NCBI RefSeq assembly: GCF_002250655.1
Contig: NZ_NOZR01000032.1
Span: 1 to 64,000, forward strand
Direction: 5' to 3'
From: Mycolicibacterium sphagni
GTDB taxonomy: Bacteria > Actinomycetota > Actinomycetes > Mycobacteriales > Mycobacteriaceae
Length of the DNA stretch: 64,000 bases
This document shows positions 43,652 through 53,275 of this stretch, piece by piece. A program made the translations under genes and the position numbers. How positions within the stretch are numbered: position 1 is the stretch's first letter; every line of letters starts with the position of its first letter. The notes under the pieces were generated by a model that ran no database searches, was not told where the DNA came from, and saw only the letters and a list, made by a program, of their open reading frames with translations.

Positions 43652-45555
43652 CAGGGCCCGGAATGCGCGGGGGCGGACTGCGCACGTTGACCCAGGATCC
43701 ACGCCAGGCCCGCTCGCGGGACTTCACAGGGTCCGCGCTGCGGCTGATGCGGCGGCTGACCCCACAGCGGTGGCTTACCGCAGCGGTGATCGCACTGTCG
43801 ATCGTGGGCATCGCGGTCGGCGTCATCGGCCCGCGCATCCTCGGGCACGCCACAGATCTGTTGTTCAACGGTGTACTCGGCCGGCAGCTGCCGGCCGGTA
43901 TCACCAAGGAGCAGGCAGTCGCGGCCGCCCGGGCACGCGGCGACAACACCTTCGCCGACCTGTTGTCCGGAACCAACGTGGTGCCGGGCCGCGGTGTCGA
44001 CTTCACCGCGGTAGGCCATACGCTGCTGCTGGCGCTGGGGCTGTATGTCGTTGCCGCGCTGCTGGTGTGGACGCAAGCCCGGCTGCTGAATGTGATTGTG
44101 CAACGCACCATCACGGCGCTGCGGGCCGATGTAGAGGACAAGATCCACCGGCTGCCGCTGTCCTACTTCGATTCCCGGCAACGCGGCGAATTGTTAAGCC
44201 GGGTCACCAACGATGTCGACAACATCCAGTCCTCGGTGTCGTTGACGATCAGTCAACTCCTGACGTCGGTGCTGACCGTCGTGGCCGTTCTGGCCATGAT
44301 GCTGAGTATCTCGCCGCTGCTGGCGCTGCTCACTGTCGTGACAGTTCCGTTGTCGCTGTGGGTGACTCGGGTGATCGCGCGCCGTTCACAGCGGATGTTC
44401 ATCGCCCAGTGGACCAATACCGGCCGGCTCAACGCCCACATCGAAGAGACCTACAGCGGCTTCACCGTGGTCAAGACGTTCGGGCACCGGGCCGCTGCCC
44501 AGGAGAAGTTCCGCGATTTCAACGAAGACGTCTACCGCGCGAGCTTCGGCGCGCAGTTCTTTTCCGGTCTGGTGTCACCGGCGACGGCGTTCATCGGCAA
44601 CCTCAGCTACGTCGCGGTGGCCGTGGTCGGCGGGTACCAGGTCGCGACCGGCCAGATCACGCTGGGCAGCATCCAGGCGTTCATCCAATATGTCCGCCAG
44701 TTCAACCAGCCGCTGACCCAGGTGGCCGGCATGTACAACACGCTGCAGTCCGGTGTGGCCAGCGCTGAGCGGGTCTTCGACTTCCTCGACGAGCCCGAGG
44801 AATCACCTGACGTCCCGATGACGCTGCCGGACAACGCTATCGGACGTGTCGAGTTCCACAACGTGTGGTTCAGCTATGTACCGGGGACCCCGGTGATCGA
44901 GGATCTGTCGCTGGTTGCGCAGCCGGGTAGCACCGTGGCTATCGTCGGCCCGACCGGCGCAGGTAAGACCACCCTGGTCAACCTCCTGATGCGGTTCTAC
45001 GACGTCGACTCCGGCCGGATCCTGCTCGACGGCGCCGACATCCGAGACGTAAGCCGGGAATCACTGCGCTCCCGGATCGGGATGGTGCTGCAGGACACGT
45101 GGCTGTTCGGCGGGACCATCGCCGAGAACATCGCCTACGGCAAGCCCGGGGCAGGAGAGGACGAGGTGATCGAGGCCGCACGGGCGGCCTACGTCGACCG
45201 ATTCGTCCGCACTCTGCCCAACAGTTATGAGACCCGGGTCAGCGATGACGGCGGCAATATCAGCGCCGGCGAAAAACAGCTCATCACCATCGCCCGGGCG
45301 TTCTTGGCTCAGCCGCAGTTGCTGATCCTCGACGAGGCCACCAGTTCAGTGGACACCCGCACAGAGCTGTTGATTCAGCATGCGATGACCGAATTGCGCC
45401 GGGAGCGAACCAGTTTCATCATCGCGCACCGCCTGTCGACGATCCGCGACGCCGACAGCATCCTGGTGATGGAGGCCGGCCGGATCGTCGAGTCCGGTAG
45501 CCACGCCGAGCTGATCGCCCGCCGGGGCGCCTACTACCGGATGACGATCGCCTGA
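43648..45555 (+). CDS. ABC exporter half-transporter (Rv1272c-like)
   Basis: 635 residues. Transmembrane domain to about 375, then ATPase domain with Walker A GPTGAGKT, signature ISAGEKQL and Walker B LLILDEATSSVD with the catalytic Glu. It pairs with the preceding subunit as the active half. The GTG overlaps the previous stop by 4 bases. Substrate unknown, with lipids or drugs as usual candidates. Confidence 0.9.
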   Translation: MTGPGMRGGGLRTLTQDPRQARSRDFTGSALRLMRRLTPQRWLTAAVIALSIVGIAVGVIGPRILGHATDLLFNGVLGRQLPAGITKEQAVAAARARGDNTFADLLSGTNVVPGRGVDFTAVGHTLLLALGLYVVAALLVWTQARLLNVIVQRTITALRADVEDKIHRLPLSYFDSRQRGELLSRVTNDVDNIQSSVSLTISQLLTSVLTVVAVLAMMLSISPLLALLTVVTVPLSLWVTRVIARRSQRMFIAQWTNTGRLNAHIEETYSGFTVVKTFGHRAAAQEKFRDFNEDVYRASFGAQFFSGLVSPATAFIGNLSYVAVAVVGGYQVATGQITLGSIQAFIQYVRQFNQPLTQVAGMYNTLQSGVASAERVFDFLDEPEESPDVPMTLPDNAIGRVEFHNVWFSYVPGTPVIEDLSLVAQPGSTVAIVGPTGAGKTTLVNLLMRFYDVDSGRILLDGADIRDVSRESLRSRIGMVLQDTWLFGGTIAENIAYGKPGAGEDEVIEAARAAYVDRFVRTLPNSYETRVSDDGGNISAGEKQLITIARAFLAQPQLLILDEATSSVDTRTELLIQHAMTELRRERTSFIIAHRLSTIRDADSILVMEAGRIVESGSHAELIARRGAYYRMTIA

Positions 45556-45597
45556 CGACCACGCCGCCGCCCGCCCGGAGTCGGGCAATCGGCTCCG

Positions 45598-47028
45598 TCA
45601 GCCGACACCTTCGAGGATGTCGGTCTCGGTGTGGCCGATACGGTCGATGACCTCAGGGCTGACCCGCTTGACCCGGAAGAACCACGCCAGCGCGATGGCC
45701 ACCGTGGCGAGGAAGAGATAAGGAATGACGTTCAACGGGAACGCGGGCACCGGGTAGACGTTGGCAAAAAAGGTATATGCCATCGCCACCACCGCGACAA
45801 TGGCCGCGGTCCACACCAGCCGGTTCGGCATGCCGGCGCGCTTGGTGTAAGCCACGCACGCAATGGCAACCAGTGCATAGGCAACCATGTAGCCGTAGGT
45901 CCCGTACGTGTCGACCCACACGACGATGTCCATCGGATGGACACCGAGGCAGAGCAGCACAATGTCCAGCACGACGGCGGCCGGCCCGGCGATGAGCAGG
46001 ACTCGGTGGGGGGTGAGATGCCCCTCGTGCGTGCGGCCAAACCGCTCGGCGACGACACCCTCCTTGCCCATCACGTAGACGATCCGGCCGACGACGTTCA
46101 ACGGTGCCACCACGACCGCGAAGAACGATGCGCCCACGCCGAAGGTCAGAATCGGCGTGAACCAGGACGGCATGCCGATCATTGTGGCGATGTCCTGCAG
46201 CGGACTTGCACTGCTTGCCAGGCCTTCGTGTAGCAGTGCGATCTGCGTGTAGGCGGCGAAGACGTACAACACGCCGACCACGACCGCGCTCCAGATGATG
46301 GCTCGGGGGATCGCGGTATAGGGGTTGCGTGCTTCGCGGCCTAGCGCATCGGCAGACGAGAACCCGACAAAGCCCAAGATGCCCAGGACCATGCCCGCGG
46401 CGACTCCCTGCATCGGGACGCCGGTGAGGGAGAACTGCGACGGGTCCCAGCCGGCCGGCCCCGCCCACACCAAAGCCAGGACAAGCAGGATCGTGATGAT
46501 GGTGACCGAGATGAGCTCGAGCACCAGCGACACTCGCGCGGACAACCTGATTCCCCGAATCGTGAACAGCGTGGCTAGTCCGCCCAGAACGATCGCGAGC
46601 GCGACTTGCCAGCCGACGCCGTTTGCCGGCAAGCCCAGCAGCACCAGAAAGTCGCTGGCGTAGGAGACCGCACCGCCGAGTGAACCCGCCGCGATTCCCC
46701 AACAGCCGATCAGCAAGGTCACACCGGCCAGGTAGGCGCCGAACGGTCCGAGGCCCTTGGCGACGTATGTGTAGAGAGAGCCGGCCGACGCGTTGCGTCG
46801 CGCGAATACCACCACGCAGTACCCGACCGCCAAAATCACCACGGTGGCAAGTGCGAAGGACAGCACGGTGCCGTTACCTGCGCTGACGTAGATCGCAGCG
46901 GCGGTGAAGGCGATCACCGCGCTGGGTGCGATGTTGGCGATGGCCTGGGCGGCGAGTTCGGGACCCGACATGACGCCGTGGCGGAGTCCCGCATCGGTAG
47001 GCGTTGCCGCGCCGGTGGTGTTCGACAT
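45598..47028 (-). CDS. APC superfamily amino acid/amine permease
   Basis: 476 residues, about 12 membrane helices. The first helix region MSGPELAAQAIANIAPSAVI and the second VVVFARRNASAGSLYTYVAKGLGP are typical of APC transporters. Imports an amino acid or amine. It lies 37 bases after the alcohol dehydrogenase gene on the same strand, so the pair is probably induced together under the divergent PucR regulator. Confidence 0.85.
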   Translation of the reverse strand: MSNTTGAATPTDAGLRHGVMSGPELAAQAIANIAPSAVIAFTAAAIYVSAGNGTVLSFALATVVILAVGYCVVVFARRNASAGSLYTYVAKGLGPFGAYLAGVTLLIGCWGIAAGSLGGAVSYASDFLVLLGLPANGVGWQVALAIVLGGLATLFTIRGIRLSARVSLVLELISVTIITILLVLALVWAGPAGWDPSQFSLTGVPMQGVAAGMVLGILGFVGFSSADALGREARNPYTAIPRAIIWSAVVVGVLYVFAAYTQIALLHEGLASSASPLQDIATMIGMPSWFTPILTFGVGASFFAVVVAPLNVVGRIVYVMGKEGVVAERFGRTHEGHLTPHRVLLIAGPAAVVLDIVLLCLGVHPMDIVVWVDTYGTYGYMVAYALVAIACVAYTKRAGMPNRLVWTAAIVAVVAMAYTFFANVYPVPAFPLNVIPYLFLATVAIALAWFFRVKRVSPEVIDRIGHTETDILEGVG

Positions 47029-47065
47029 GATGGACGCTCCAGCAGTTTTCGGTGAAGGGGGTGAG

Positions 47066-48163
47066 TTAGGGGATGAGCAAGGTGCGAAGTGCTTCGCCGG
47101 ACTCCAGGTCGTCGAAGGCGGCGGCCGCTTCCGCCAGCGGGCGCCGGGCCCAGATCAGCGGGTCTAGTTTGAGTTGGCCGTCCATGTACCGGTCGACCAA
47201 CGCCGGGATGTCGATCGAGGGACGTACCGACCCATAGTTGGACCCGAGAATCCGCTGGTCGGCCTCGGCCAGCACCAGAGGTTCGAACGCCGCTTTGGCC
47301 CCGGTCCGCGGCAGACCCACGATCACCGCGGCTCCGCCGAGGCCGAGCATCTGGATGGCCTGTTCGGTGGTGCTCGTATGACCGAACGCGTCGAAGGCGT
47401 AGTCGACCCCGTCCGGAACGAGGGCGAAGAGTTGCTCTACGGGGTCGCCGAGCGACGCGTCGATGCGGTCGGTGGCACCGAATTGCATTGCGAGCCGGGT
47501 CTTGTCGGCCAGCACATCGATCGCGATGATGCGCTCGGCGCCGGCCAGCCTGGCCCCTTGGGCGACGTTGAGTCCTACTCCGCCACAACCGATCACCGCG
47601 ACAGTCGCCCCCGGTTCCACCGCGGCGGTGTTCAGTACCGCACCGACTCCGGTTGCGACCGCGCAGCCGACCACAGCGATGACATCCAAGGGGGCATCGT
47701 CGCGGACCTTGACCGCGCCGGATGCCGGGACCACGACCTCCTCGGCAAAGGACGAGACTCCCAGATAGTGGTGGAGCGGGGTGCCATTGCGGGACAGCCG
47801 CGAGGTGCCGTCGAACAGGACGCCCTTCGGGCCCACGATGGTCGCCACTTTCTGGCAGCGCGCCTCGTGCCCGGATCGGCAATAACGGCATTGACCACAC
47901 GGCGGCACCCAGGACAGCACCACGTGGTCGCCGACAGCCAGCGAGGTCACGCCTTCGCCGAGTTCGACAACCACCCCTGACCCTTCATGGCCCATCACCA
48001 GCGGCGCCGGCGCGTCCCAGTCACCCCGCTTGACGTGCAGGTCCGAGTGGCAGACGCCGGCCGCAGCGATCCGCACTCGAACTTCGCCCTCGTTCGGCCC
48101 GGCGAGGTCGACATCGGTGTGCTCGATGGGGCTGTGTTGGTCTCGAAAGACGATTGCTTTCAC
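47066..48163 (-). CDS. Zinc-dependent medium-chain alcohol dehydrogenase
   Basis: 365 residues. Catalytic zinc ligands Cys in GVCHSDLH and His in MGHEGSG. Structural zinc in CGQCRYCRSGHEARC. The Rossmann motif GCGGVGL lies near 192. Oxidises an alcohol with NAD or a related acceptor. The start is GTG 48163, with AAGGAAA upstream and the family N-terminus VKAIVFRD. The frame extends a further 13 codons without support. Confidence 0.88.
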   Translation of the reverse strand: MKAIVFRDQHSPIEHTDVDLAGPNEGEVRVRIAAAGVCHSDLHVKRGDWDAPAPLVMGHEGSGVVVELGEGVTSLAVGDHVVLSWVPPCGQCRYCRSGHEARCQKVATIVGPKGVLFDGTSRLSRNGTPLHHYLGVSSFAEEVVVPASGAVKVRDDAPLDVIAVVGCAVATGVGAVLNTAAVEPGATVAVIGCGGVGLNVAQGARLAGAERIIAIDVLADKTRLAMQFGATDRIDASLGDPVEQLFALVPDGVDYAFDAFGHTSTTEQAIQMLGLGGAAVIVGLPRTGAKAAFEPLVLAEADQRILGSNYGSVRPSIDIPALVDRYMDGQLKLDPLIWARRPLAEAAAAFDDLESGEALRTLLIP

Positions 48164-48288
48164 GAATTTCCTTGTCGGCGTATCGACGTGCAGCGAACGC
48201 ACCGAATGTTAGGGAACCGGCGACCGTCCCGTCACTGTGAAAATTTGTGGATCTGTTCGTCGATTTCATCATTCTGTACACTCCCCCA

Positions 48289-49743
48289 ATGGCCTACGAC
48301 GTGCGCGCCGTGGCGGCCTTCCTCGGATCTGAACTTGCGGCGGGCACGGTCGATGCCGGAGTCACCGTCGGGGAAGCAATCACGCTCGACCGGCTGGTGG
48401 TCGGCAGTCCGCCCGGTTTCGCGAGCCTGGTGATCGGCACTCCCGGGGAGTTTGCCGCGGCCCTGGACAACGAAGAACGGTTGGCGCCACTGGCCACCTG
48501 CGTCGCCGTTGTGGCAGGAGCGGATTCTCAGCTCGACCTTGCGGCGCGGCTGGCCGAGGCACGGATCAGCGCGATCTTTGTTCCGGACACCCCGGCCGAA
48601 GTCGTCTACCCAACCGTGGCCGCCCTGATCGCCGCCGATCAAGCAGCCGAAGACCGCCGTGTCACAACGGGCACCAAAGTCCTGACACAGGTTGCCCGGC
48701 GTGGCGGTGTGGTCGCGGTCGTCGCGGAGATGGCTCATCGAATCGACGGCTGGGCAGTGTTACTCGACGCGCGCGGTGAGGTCATCACGACCGCGGGGGC
48801 GGGAAGTCTGCATGTGCGGGACGCCGTTGCCGTGGCGTTCCACCGGCAGGTGCGAGTCCGGCACGCGGGATTGCAGGTCCACCCGGTCGGGCAAGGCGAG
48901 GACATCAGTGCCCACCTGGTCATCGGCGCCCGCGGACCGACCAGTCGCAGTCGCGATCTCGCCTCGCAGGCGGCCGCACTGTTGGATCTCCTGCTCCGCA
49001 CCGCGGACAACCCAGCTACCGAGCGGCTCGGCCGGGAGGTGATGCTGGCGACATTGCTGCGGGGTGGCTCGGACGCATCGGCGCTACTGCGGCGGTGGGG
49101 TGTGCACGAACGATCGCTGACCGCGTTCGCGGTGGCGTCGCGATCGAGAGCCATTGACCCAGAACGCCTCGCGATCCGCTGGCTGGACGATCTCGGGGCC
49201 ACTCATGTCATTGCCGAGCAAGGGGGCAAGGTGCTGGGGTTCATTCGCGACGAAAGCGCCGCCGACCTGGCGGCGATAGTGGAAGGGCTGAGCACCGATG
49301 CCCGCACGCCGCTTCGGCTGGGCCTGGGCTCCCCCGCCAAGGCGCAGATGTTGGCACGCTCGGCGGCAGAAGCCACCCAAGCGCTGGAAGTAGCGGTGGT
49401 GGATGCCCGGCCGGTCGTCTGGTATCGCTCGCTGGCAACAGTGAGCTACGTACTGGAGAATCTGGGCGACGGCCCCATAGCGCGTATCGCAGCGGTGCTC
49501 GACCCGCTTCGAGATGAGGAAGGCCGGCACGGCACATTGATCCGGACGCTCGAGATCTACTTGGCCGAACACGGTGTGTGGGGTGCGGCCGCGACCCGGT
49601 TGGGAATTCACCGCCAGACGCTGACGAGCCGAATCCAGCGGGTCGAAGCGCTAACCGGAATGTCGATGGCGAACCCCGACGACCGCGCGACCGCCTGGCT
49701 GGCCATCCGCGCCCTGGACACCGACAGCGAAGCGCGCCAATGA
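48289..49743 (+). CDS. PucR family transcriptional regulator
   Basis: 484 residues. An N-terminal PucR-type sensing region leads to a C-terminal helix-turn-helix (IYLAEHGVWGAAATRLGIHRQTLTSRIQRVE). Divergent from the alcohol dehydrogenase-permease operon, which it probably controls. Members usually respond to the catabolic substrate. The start is placed at the ATG of MAYDVRAVA, since the upstream 14 codons are atypical. Confidence 0.85.
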   Translation: MAYDVRAVAAFLGSELAAGTVDAGVTVGEAITLDRLVVGSPPGFASLVIGTPGEFAAALDNEERLAPLATCVAVVAGADSQLDLAARLAEARISAIFVPDTPAEVVYPTVAALIAADQAAEDRRVTTGTKVLTQVARRGGVVAVVAEMAHRIDGWAVLLDARGEVITTAGAGSLHVRDAVAVAFHRQVRVRHAGLQVHPVGQGEDISAHLVIGARGPTSRSRDLASQAAALLDLLLRTADNPATERLGREVMLATLLRGGSDASALLRRWGVHERSLTAFAVASRSRAIDPERLAIRWLDDLGATHVIAEQGGKVLGFIRDESAADLAAIVEGLSTDARTPLRLGLGSPAKAQMLARSAAEATQALEVAVVDARPVVWYRSLATVSYVLENLGDGPIARIAAVLDPLRDEEGRHGTLIRTLEIYLAEHGVWGAAATRLGIHRQTLTSRIQRVEALTGMSMANPDDRATAWLAIRALDTDSEARQ

Positions 49744-49775
49744 CGTTCGCGTCCCGTCGCCGATGACGAGGTGAC

Positions 49776-50351
49776 CTACAGCCCGGGACCTTCGGCGCGT
49801 AGGTCGTCGACCTCGGCCATCGCCGAACGCAGCTTGGCCAGCCACTCGTCGGCATGCTCACCGACCAGACGTACGCACCACGCCAACGCATCGGAGCGCG
49901 ACCGGGCGACCCCGGCGTCTACCAGGGTGTCGAGCACCTGACGCTCGGGCTGCTTGAGTCGCGTCATCACCGGAACGGCGATGTGGGTGAACAGGATCCG
50001 CTCAAAGCCGTCGTCGCCGACCGCCCCGACTTCGACGCCCCAGGAGACCTTGCGGCCGTACCTGTCCTGGGCCTCGTCAGCGATGTGCATCCGCTCGGCA
50101 CGGGTGTCCTCGCGGAACCGCGCCGCCCGACCGGAGGCTCGCGCCTCGCTGTCGGGCTTATCGGCGGATTCGGGCAGCCGCCCGACGACGGTGATCTCCT
50201 CGCGATCGACGATCACGGTCGGGTCTGCGGTGAACCAGCCGTCGGGAAGCCGCCCGGCGAACCATTCGCCGGCGTCGGTGGCGTCGGGTTGATCGGCCTG
50301 CTGCCAGCCACCGGGGCGACCGGGCCGACGATGCATGTGACTGTGTTTCAT
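49776..50351 (-). CDS. Conserved hypothetical protein, probable Rv1265-type
   Basis: 191 residues. Acidic/Arg-rich middle with an alternating region (ERILFTHIAVPVMTRL), then a C-terminal helical segment (LDTLVDAGVARSRSDALAWCVRLVGEHADEWL) that recalls ribbon-helix-helix regulators. It follows the adenylyl cyclase gene on the same strand, the place of the cAMP-related Rv1265 next to Rv1264. The link rests on position. Two in-frame ATGs (50351 and 50336) are possible starts. Confidence 0.6.
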   Translation of the reverse strand: MKHSHMHRRPGRPGGWQQADQPDATDAGEWFAGRLPDGWFTADPTVIVDREEITVVGRLPESADKPDSEARASGRAARFREDTRAERMHIADEAQDRYGRKVSWGVEVGAVGDDGFERILFTHIAVPVMTRLKQPERQVLDTLVDAGVARSRSDALAWCVRLVGEHADEWLAKLRSAMAEVDDLRAEGPGL

Positions 50352-50420
50352 GAATTACATGATTACATCGTTGCAGCATGAGAGCCAGCTATTCGCTGAG
50401 GGCGAACGACTGGAGCTCAA

Positions 50421-51614
50421 TCAGTGCGGGGCGCGACGGGCGCGGAACAACTTGACTTCGCCGGTGATGCCCTTCAGGCGACGCGCCTTGGCGAAGGACC
50501 ACATGAAGTGCTTGTCGTCCCCGATCTGCTCGCGGGCGGATTCCGAGAGCAGCACCGAGCCTGGACGAGCGACGGACGTGACCCGGCTCGCCAGGTTGAC
50601 CGGGCTGCCGAACCAGTCGCCGGCGCGACTCACCGCCGGGCCGTAGGACAGCCCGGCCCGCAGTTCCGGTAGTGCCTCATCAGAATCGATAACCGCGACG
50701 AGGGTGAGCATCGCGTCCAGCAGCGCCGCGGTATCCGTCGACACCAACATCACCGCGTCGCCGATCGTCTTGATGAATCGCACGGGCGGGACGGCCAGAT
50801 CGCGCGCCGCTTCAGCCAGCCGGTTGGCCAGCTGCTCGAGTTCCTCCGGGGGCACTTCCTCACCCAGCCGGGTGAACCCTACGAGGTCGGCAAAGGCAAT
50901 CGCCACCAACCGCGCGCCGGCCAGCGGCGCCCCGGCGGCACGCTCGTTGGAGTTGACCGCTTCGGTCTCCATCGCGTGCCGCAGCTGCAACATCAGCATG
51001 TCTTGGATCATCGGGCCGAGCAGCGGCCCCGCAGCACGCACGAATTCCTGTACACCTTTGGCCATCTCGAGCTCGGAACTGCCGGGATGCAGTGTCGCAC
51101 TCAGCGCGGCGTAGCGCATCACTTCCGCAGCATGCGAAAGACCTTCTGCCAGAACGCGAATGACGGTGAGCATCTGGTCGGGATCGATGCCAAGATCGAG
51201 GAAGCGCTTGAAATGCAGCGCGGTGTCGCCGTCGGGCCGCATGAACACCGGGGCATCCGGGTCTTCGACATACGGAAGTCCGCTGGCGCGCTGAAATCTC
51301 GTCAACTGGTCGATGTCCAGGCCCGTCCGCTCGCTGATCTGACGGGTGGACAGATAAGTGCCGTCATCGCCGATGACCCGGCGGGCCGGTAGCAGCATGG
51401 GCGCAAACGACGCCCGAATCTCCTCGGTGGTGATGCCCTGGTCTAGCAACCAGGCAATCAATTCGGCCCGCTCGGCGCGAGCCTCACCGGTCAACCCGTC
51501 GAGCAGCCCGGACGCCTCCGGGTCGAAGGCTTCGGTCACCGACCCAACGTATACGGCGCGCACCGCGGGATCGGTCCCGCGGCACATTTCGCACGGTCGC
51601 GTCACCTCAGACAT
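50421..51614 (-). CDS. Class III adenylyl cyclase, Rv1264-like (pH-regulated type)
   Basis: Up to 397 residues. An N-terminal helical regulatory domain (about 40-215) precedes the class III catalytic domain. All key residues are present: Asp243 (AFADLVGFT) and Asp286 for metal, Lys282 (IKTIGDAVM) and Asp333 for adenine, Asn340 and Arg344 (SPVNLASRV) for catalysis. Makes cAMP. In Rv1264 the N-terminal domain inhibits the catalytic one at neutral pH. A GTG at 51539 gives an N-terminus closer to the homologue than ATG 51614, which adds a CEMC segment. Confidence 0.9.
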   Translation of the reverse strand: MSEVTRPCEMCRGTDPAVRAVYVGSVTEAFDPEASGLLDGLTGEARAERAELIAWLLDQGITTEEIRASFAPMLLPARRVIGDDGTYLSTRQISERTGLDIDQLTRFQRASGLPYVEDPDAPVFMRPDGDTALHFKRFLDLGIDPDQMLTVIRVLAEGLSHAAEVMRYAALSATLHPGSSELEMAKGVQEFVRAAGPLLGPMIQDMLMLQLRHAMETEAVNSNERAAGAPLAGARLVAIAFADLVGFTRLGEEVPPEELEQLANRLAEAARDLAVPPVRFIKTIGDAVMLVSTDTAALLDAMLTLVAVIDSDEALPELRAGLSYGPAVSRAGDWFGSPVNLASRVTSVARPGSVLLSESAREQIGDDKHFMWSFAKARRLKGITGEVKLFRARRAPH

Positions 51615-51617
51615 TTA

Positions 51618-51628
51618 CTTGTCTGACA
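51618..51628. promoter_or_regulatory. Candidate GntR/FadR-type operator CTTGTCTGACA
   Basis: Contains TGTC-T-GACA, a 9-bp palindrome, in the gap between the cyclase and the TauE/SafE gene. The nine bases CTTGTCTGA recur inverted at 52517-52525 before the GntR gene. The half-sites resemble the TNGTNNNACNA pattern of FCD-type GntR regulators, with the last base not matching. Confidence 0.4.
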
Positions 51629-51661
51629 TGTGCTACTTTGGCTCGCGTGAGCACGCGATCA

Positions 51662-52543
51662 ATGGGAAACAAGAACACGACGGGTTCTGCTGCGACCCCG
51701 AAGACCAAGACTGAACTGGGGATCGGATTCACCGGTGGAGTAATCGGCGGCCTGTTGGGCGGAGGAAGCGGTGTCTTCTACGTCCCAGCTCTGGAGAAAG
51801 TGGCCACCCTGTCCAGACCGTCGCTGCACGGAACGGCGGGAGCGGCCAACATCGCCGTAACAGGTGTCGGCGCTGCGACGTTCGCACTGGCCGGGGGCTC
51901 CATCGATTTCCGCGCTGGGATTGGACTGGTCATCGGGGCGACGCTGGGAGCGTTTCTGGGCGCCAAGCTCATCTTGCGCATCCCCCACCGGTTGTTGCGT
52001 TGGCTGTTCGTGACAATTTTGCTCGCGACCGGCGCGAAACTGCTGGTGGACGCCGCGGGTGTGGGATCGCTGGCCGGCGCGACCATAGTGCCGGCCTCGC
52101 TGATCGCCAACCTGTGGTTCACCGGGCCCACCTCGCTGGTTCTCGGCTTCATCATCGGCGCCTGGGCAGCGGGCATGGGTCTGGGCGGAGGACTGCTGGC
52201 CGTCCCTGTGCTGATGGTGCTGTTCGGCGCGGACCTGCCCACCGCCGAGGGCACGTCGTTGCTGATGTTCTTCCCCAACGCGATCGTCGGCACCATCGTG
52301 CACGCCCGACAAGGCACCGCCGACACACGTCTCGGGGTGATCTTGAACATTGGCGCGCTACCTGGGGCGATCGTGGGCGCGCTGGCGGCCCTGGCGCTCG
52401 ACGTGCGGGTTTTGAGCATCGTTTTCGCGGCATTCGCGCTGCTGGTGGCCGTCCGCGAGATGTACCGCATGCACCGAACCCGAGCCATGACGACGGCCGC
52501 TGCCGATAGCATGGCATCAGACAAGCGCTTGAGCGAGGAGTGA
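51662..52543 (+). CDS. TSUP (TauE/SafE) membrane transporter
   Basis: 293 residues from ATG 51662; the frame extends to possible GTG starts at 51647 and 51638. About eight helices, with the family repeat GFTGGVIGGLLGGGSGVFYVPAL near the N-terminus and AAGMGLGGGLLAVPVLMVLFGAD mid-way. Members export sulfite, sulfonates or organic anions. It is 9 bases upstream of a GntR gene, suggesting substrate-responsive control. Substrate unknown. Confidence 0.82.
   Translation: MGNKNTTGSAATPKTKTELGIGFTGGVIGGLLGGGSGVFYVPALEKVATLSRPSLHGTAGAANIAVTGVGAATFALAGGSIDFRAGIGLVIGATLGAFLGAKLILRIPHRLLRWLFVTILLATGAKLLVDAAGVGSLAGATIVPASLIANLWFTGPTSLVLGFIIGAWAAGMGLGGGLLAVPVLMVLFGADLPTAEGTSLLMFFPNAIVGTIVHARQGTADTRLGVILNIGALPGAIVGALAALALDVRVLSIVFAAFALLVAVREMYRMHRTRAMTTAAADSMASDKRLSEE
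52517..52525 (-). promoter_or_regulatory. Second CTTGTCTGA site before the GntR gene
   Basis: Inverted copy of the motif at 51618, inside the last codons of the transporter gene and 28 bases from the GntR start. Could support autoregulation. Confidence 0.3.
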
Positions 52544-52552
52544 GACACGGCG

Positions 52553-53266
52553 GTGGAGGCACTGACCCGCATCCCGTTGTCGGAGAAGGCCGCTCAAGCA
52601 CTGTTGAGCGAAATCACCAGCGGAAGATGGCAAATCGGCGACCAGCTCCCCGGGGAAATGGCTTTGGCCGCCGAGCTGCACGTCGGACGCTCGACCATCC
52701 GGGAAGCCATCAGACTCCTCGCCGCCCGCGGAGTGCTGAGCACCCAGCAAGGCGTCGGCGTCTTCCTGACCGCCACCGCACCCCATGAACCCTGGGACCG
52801 ACTCGCCCAGATAGCGGCGATCGCCGAAGTGATGCAGGTCAGAGTGGCCATCGAATCGCGCGCCGCAGCACTGGCCGCGCAGTGGCATCGCGAGGATGAC
52901 GCCACCGCGATCGGTGACGCGCTCGCCGAGCGCAACGCCCTGCTCAATGACACCGCCAGCAATCTCGCCAGCGCCGACATCAGACTGCACCGGCGAATCG
53001 TCGCCGCCTCGCACAACACGCTGTTGCTGTTCTTGTTCGACAGCATGGAGCAACGCCTCATCACCAGCATGACCGAGCTCCTCACACTCATGCCCGTCGA
53101 CCAACACGACGCCGACGACCACACCGCAGTCGTCAACGCGATCCTCAACCGCCAACCGCGAGAAGCCGAGGACCTGGCCCGCCAGCACCTGCTCGGCCTA
53201 ACCGAAGACCTTGCAGGGCTGCCGGCGGTCAGCGAGGGGATCACGCCTGCCACCCGAGGAGAGTGA
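52553..53266 (+). CDS. GntR family regulator, FadR/FCD subfamily
   Basis: 237 residues. N-terminal winged helix (ALLSEITSGRWQIGDQLPGE, then ELHVGRSTIREAIRLLAARGVLSTQQGVGVF) and an all-helical FCD effector domain with SADIRLHRRIVAAS supplying Asp and His metal ligands. Likely controls the preceding transporter and itself. The start is a GTG with GAGGAG about 15 bases upstream. Confidence 0.88.
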   Translation: MEALTRIPLSEKAAQALLSEITSGRWQIGDQLPGEMALAAELHVGRSTIREAIRLLAARGVLSTQQGVGVFLTATAPHEPWDRLAQIAAIAEVMQVRVAIESRAAALAAQWHREDDATAIGDALAERNALLNDTASNLASADIRLHRRIVAASHNTLLLFLFDSMEQRLITSMTELLTLMPVDQHDADDHTAVVNAILNRQPREAEDLARQHLLGLTEDLAGLPAVSEGITPATRGE

Positions 53267-53275
53267 ACAACCCAC

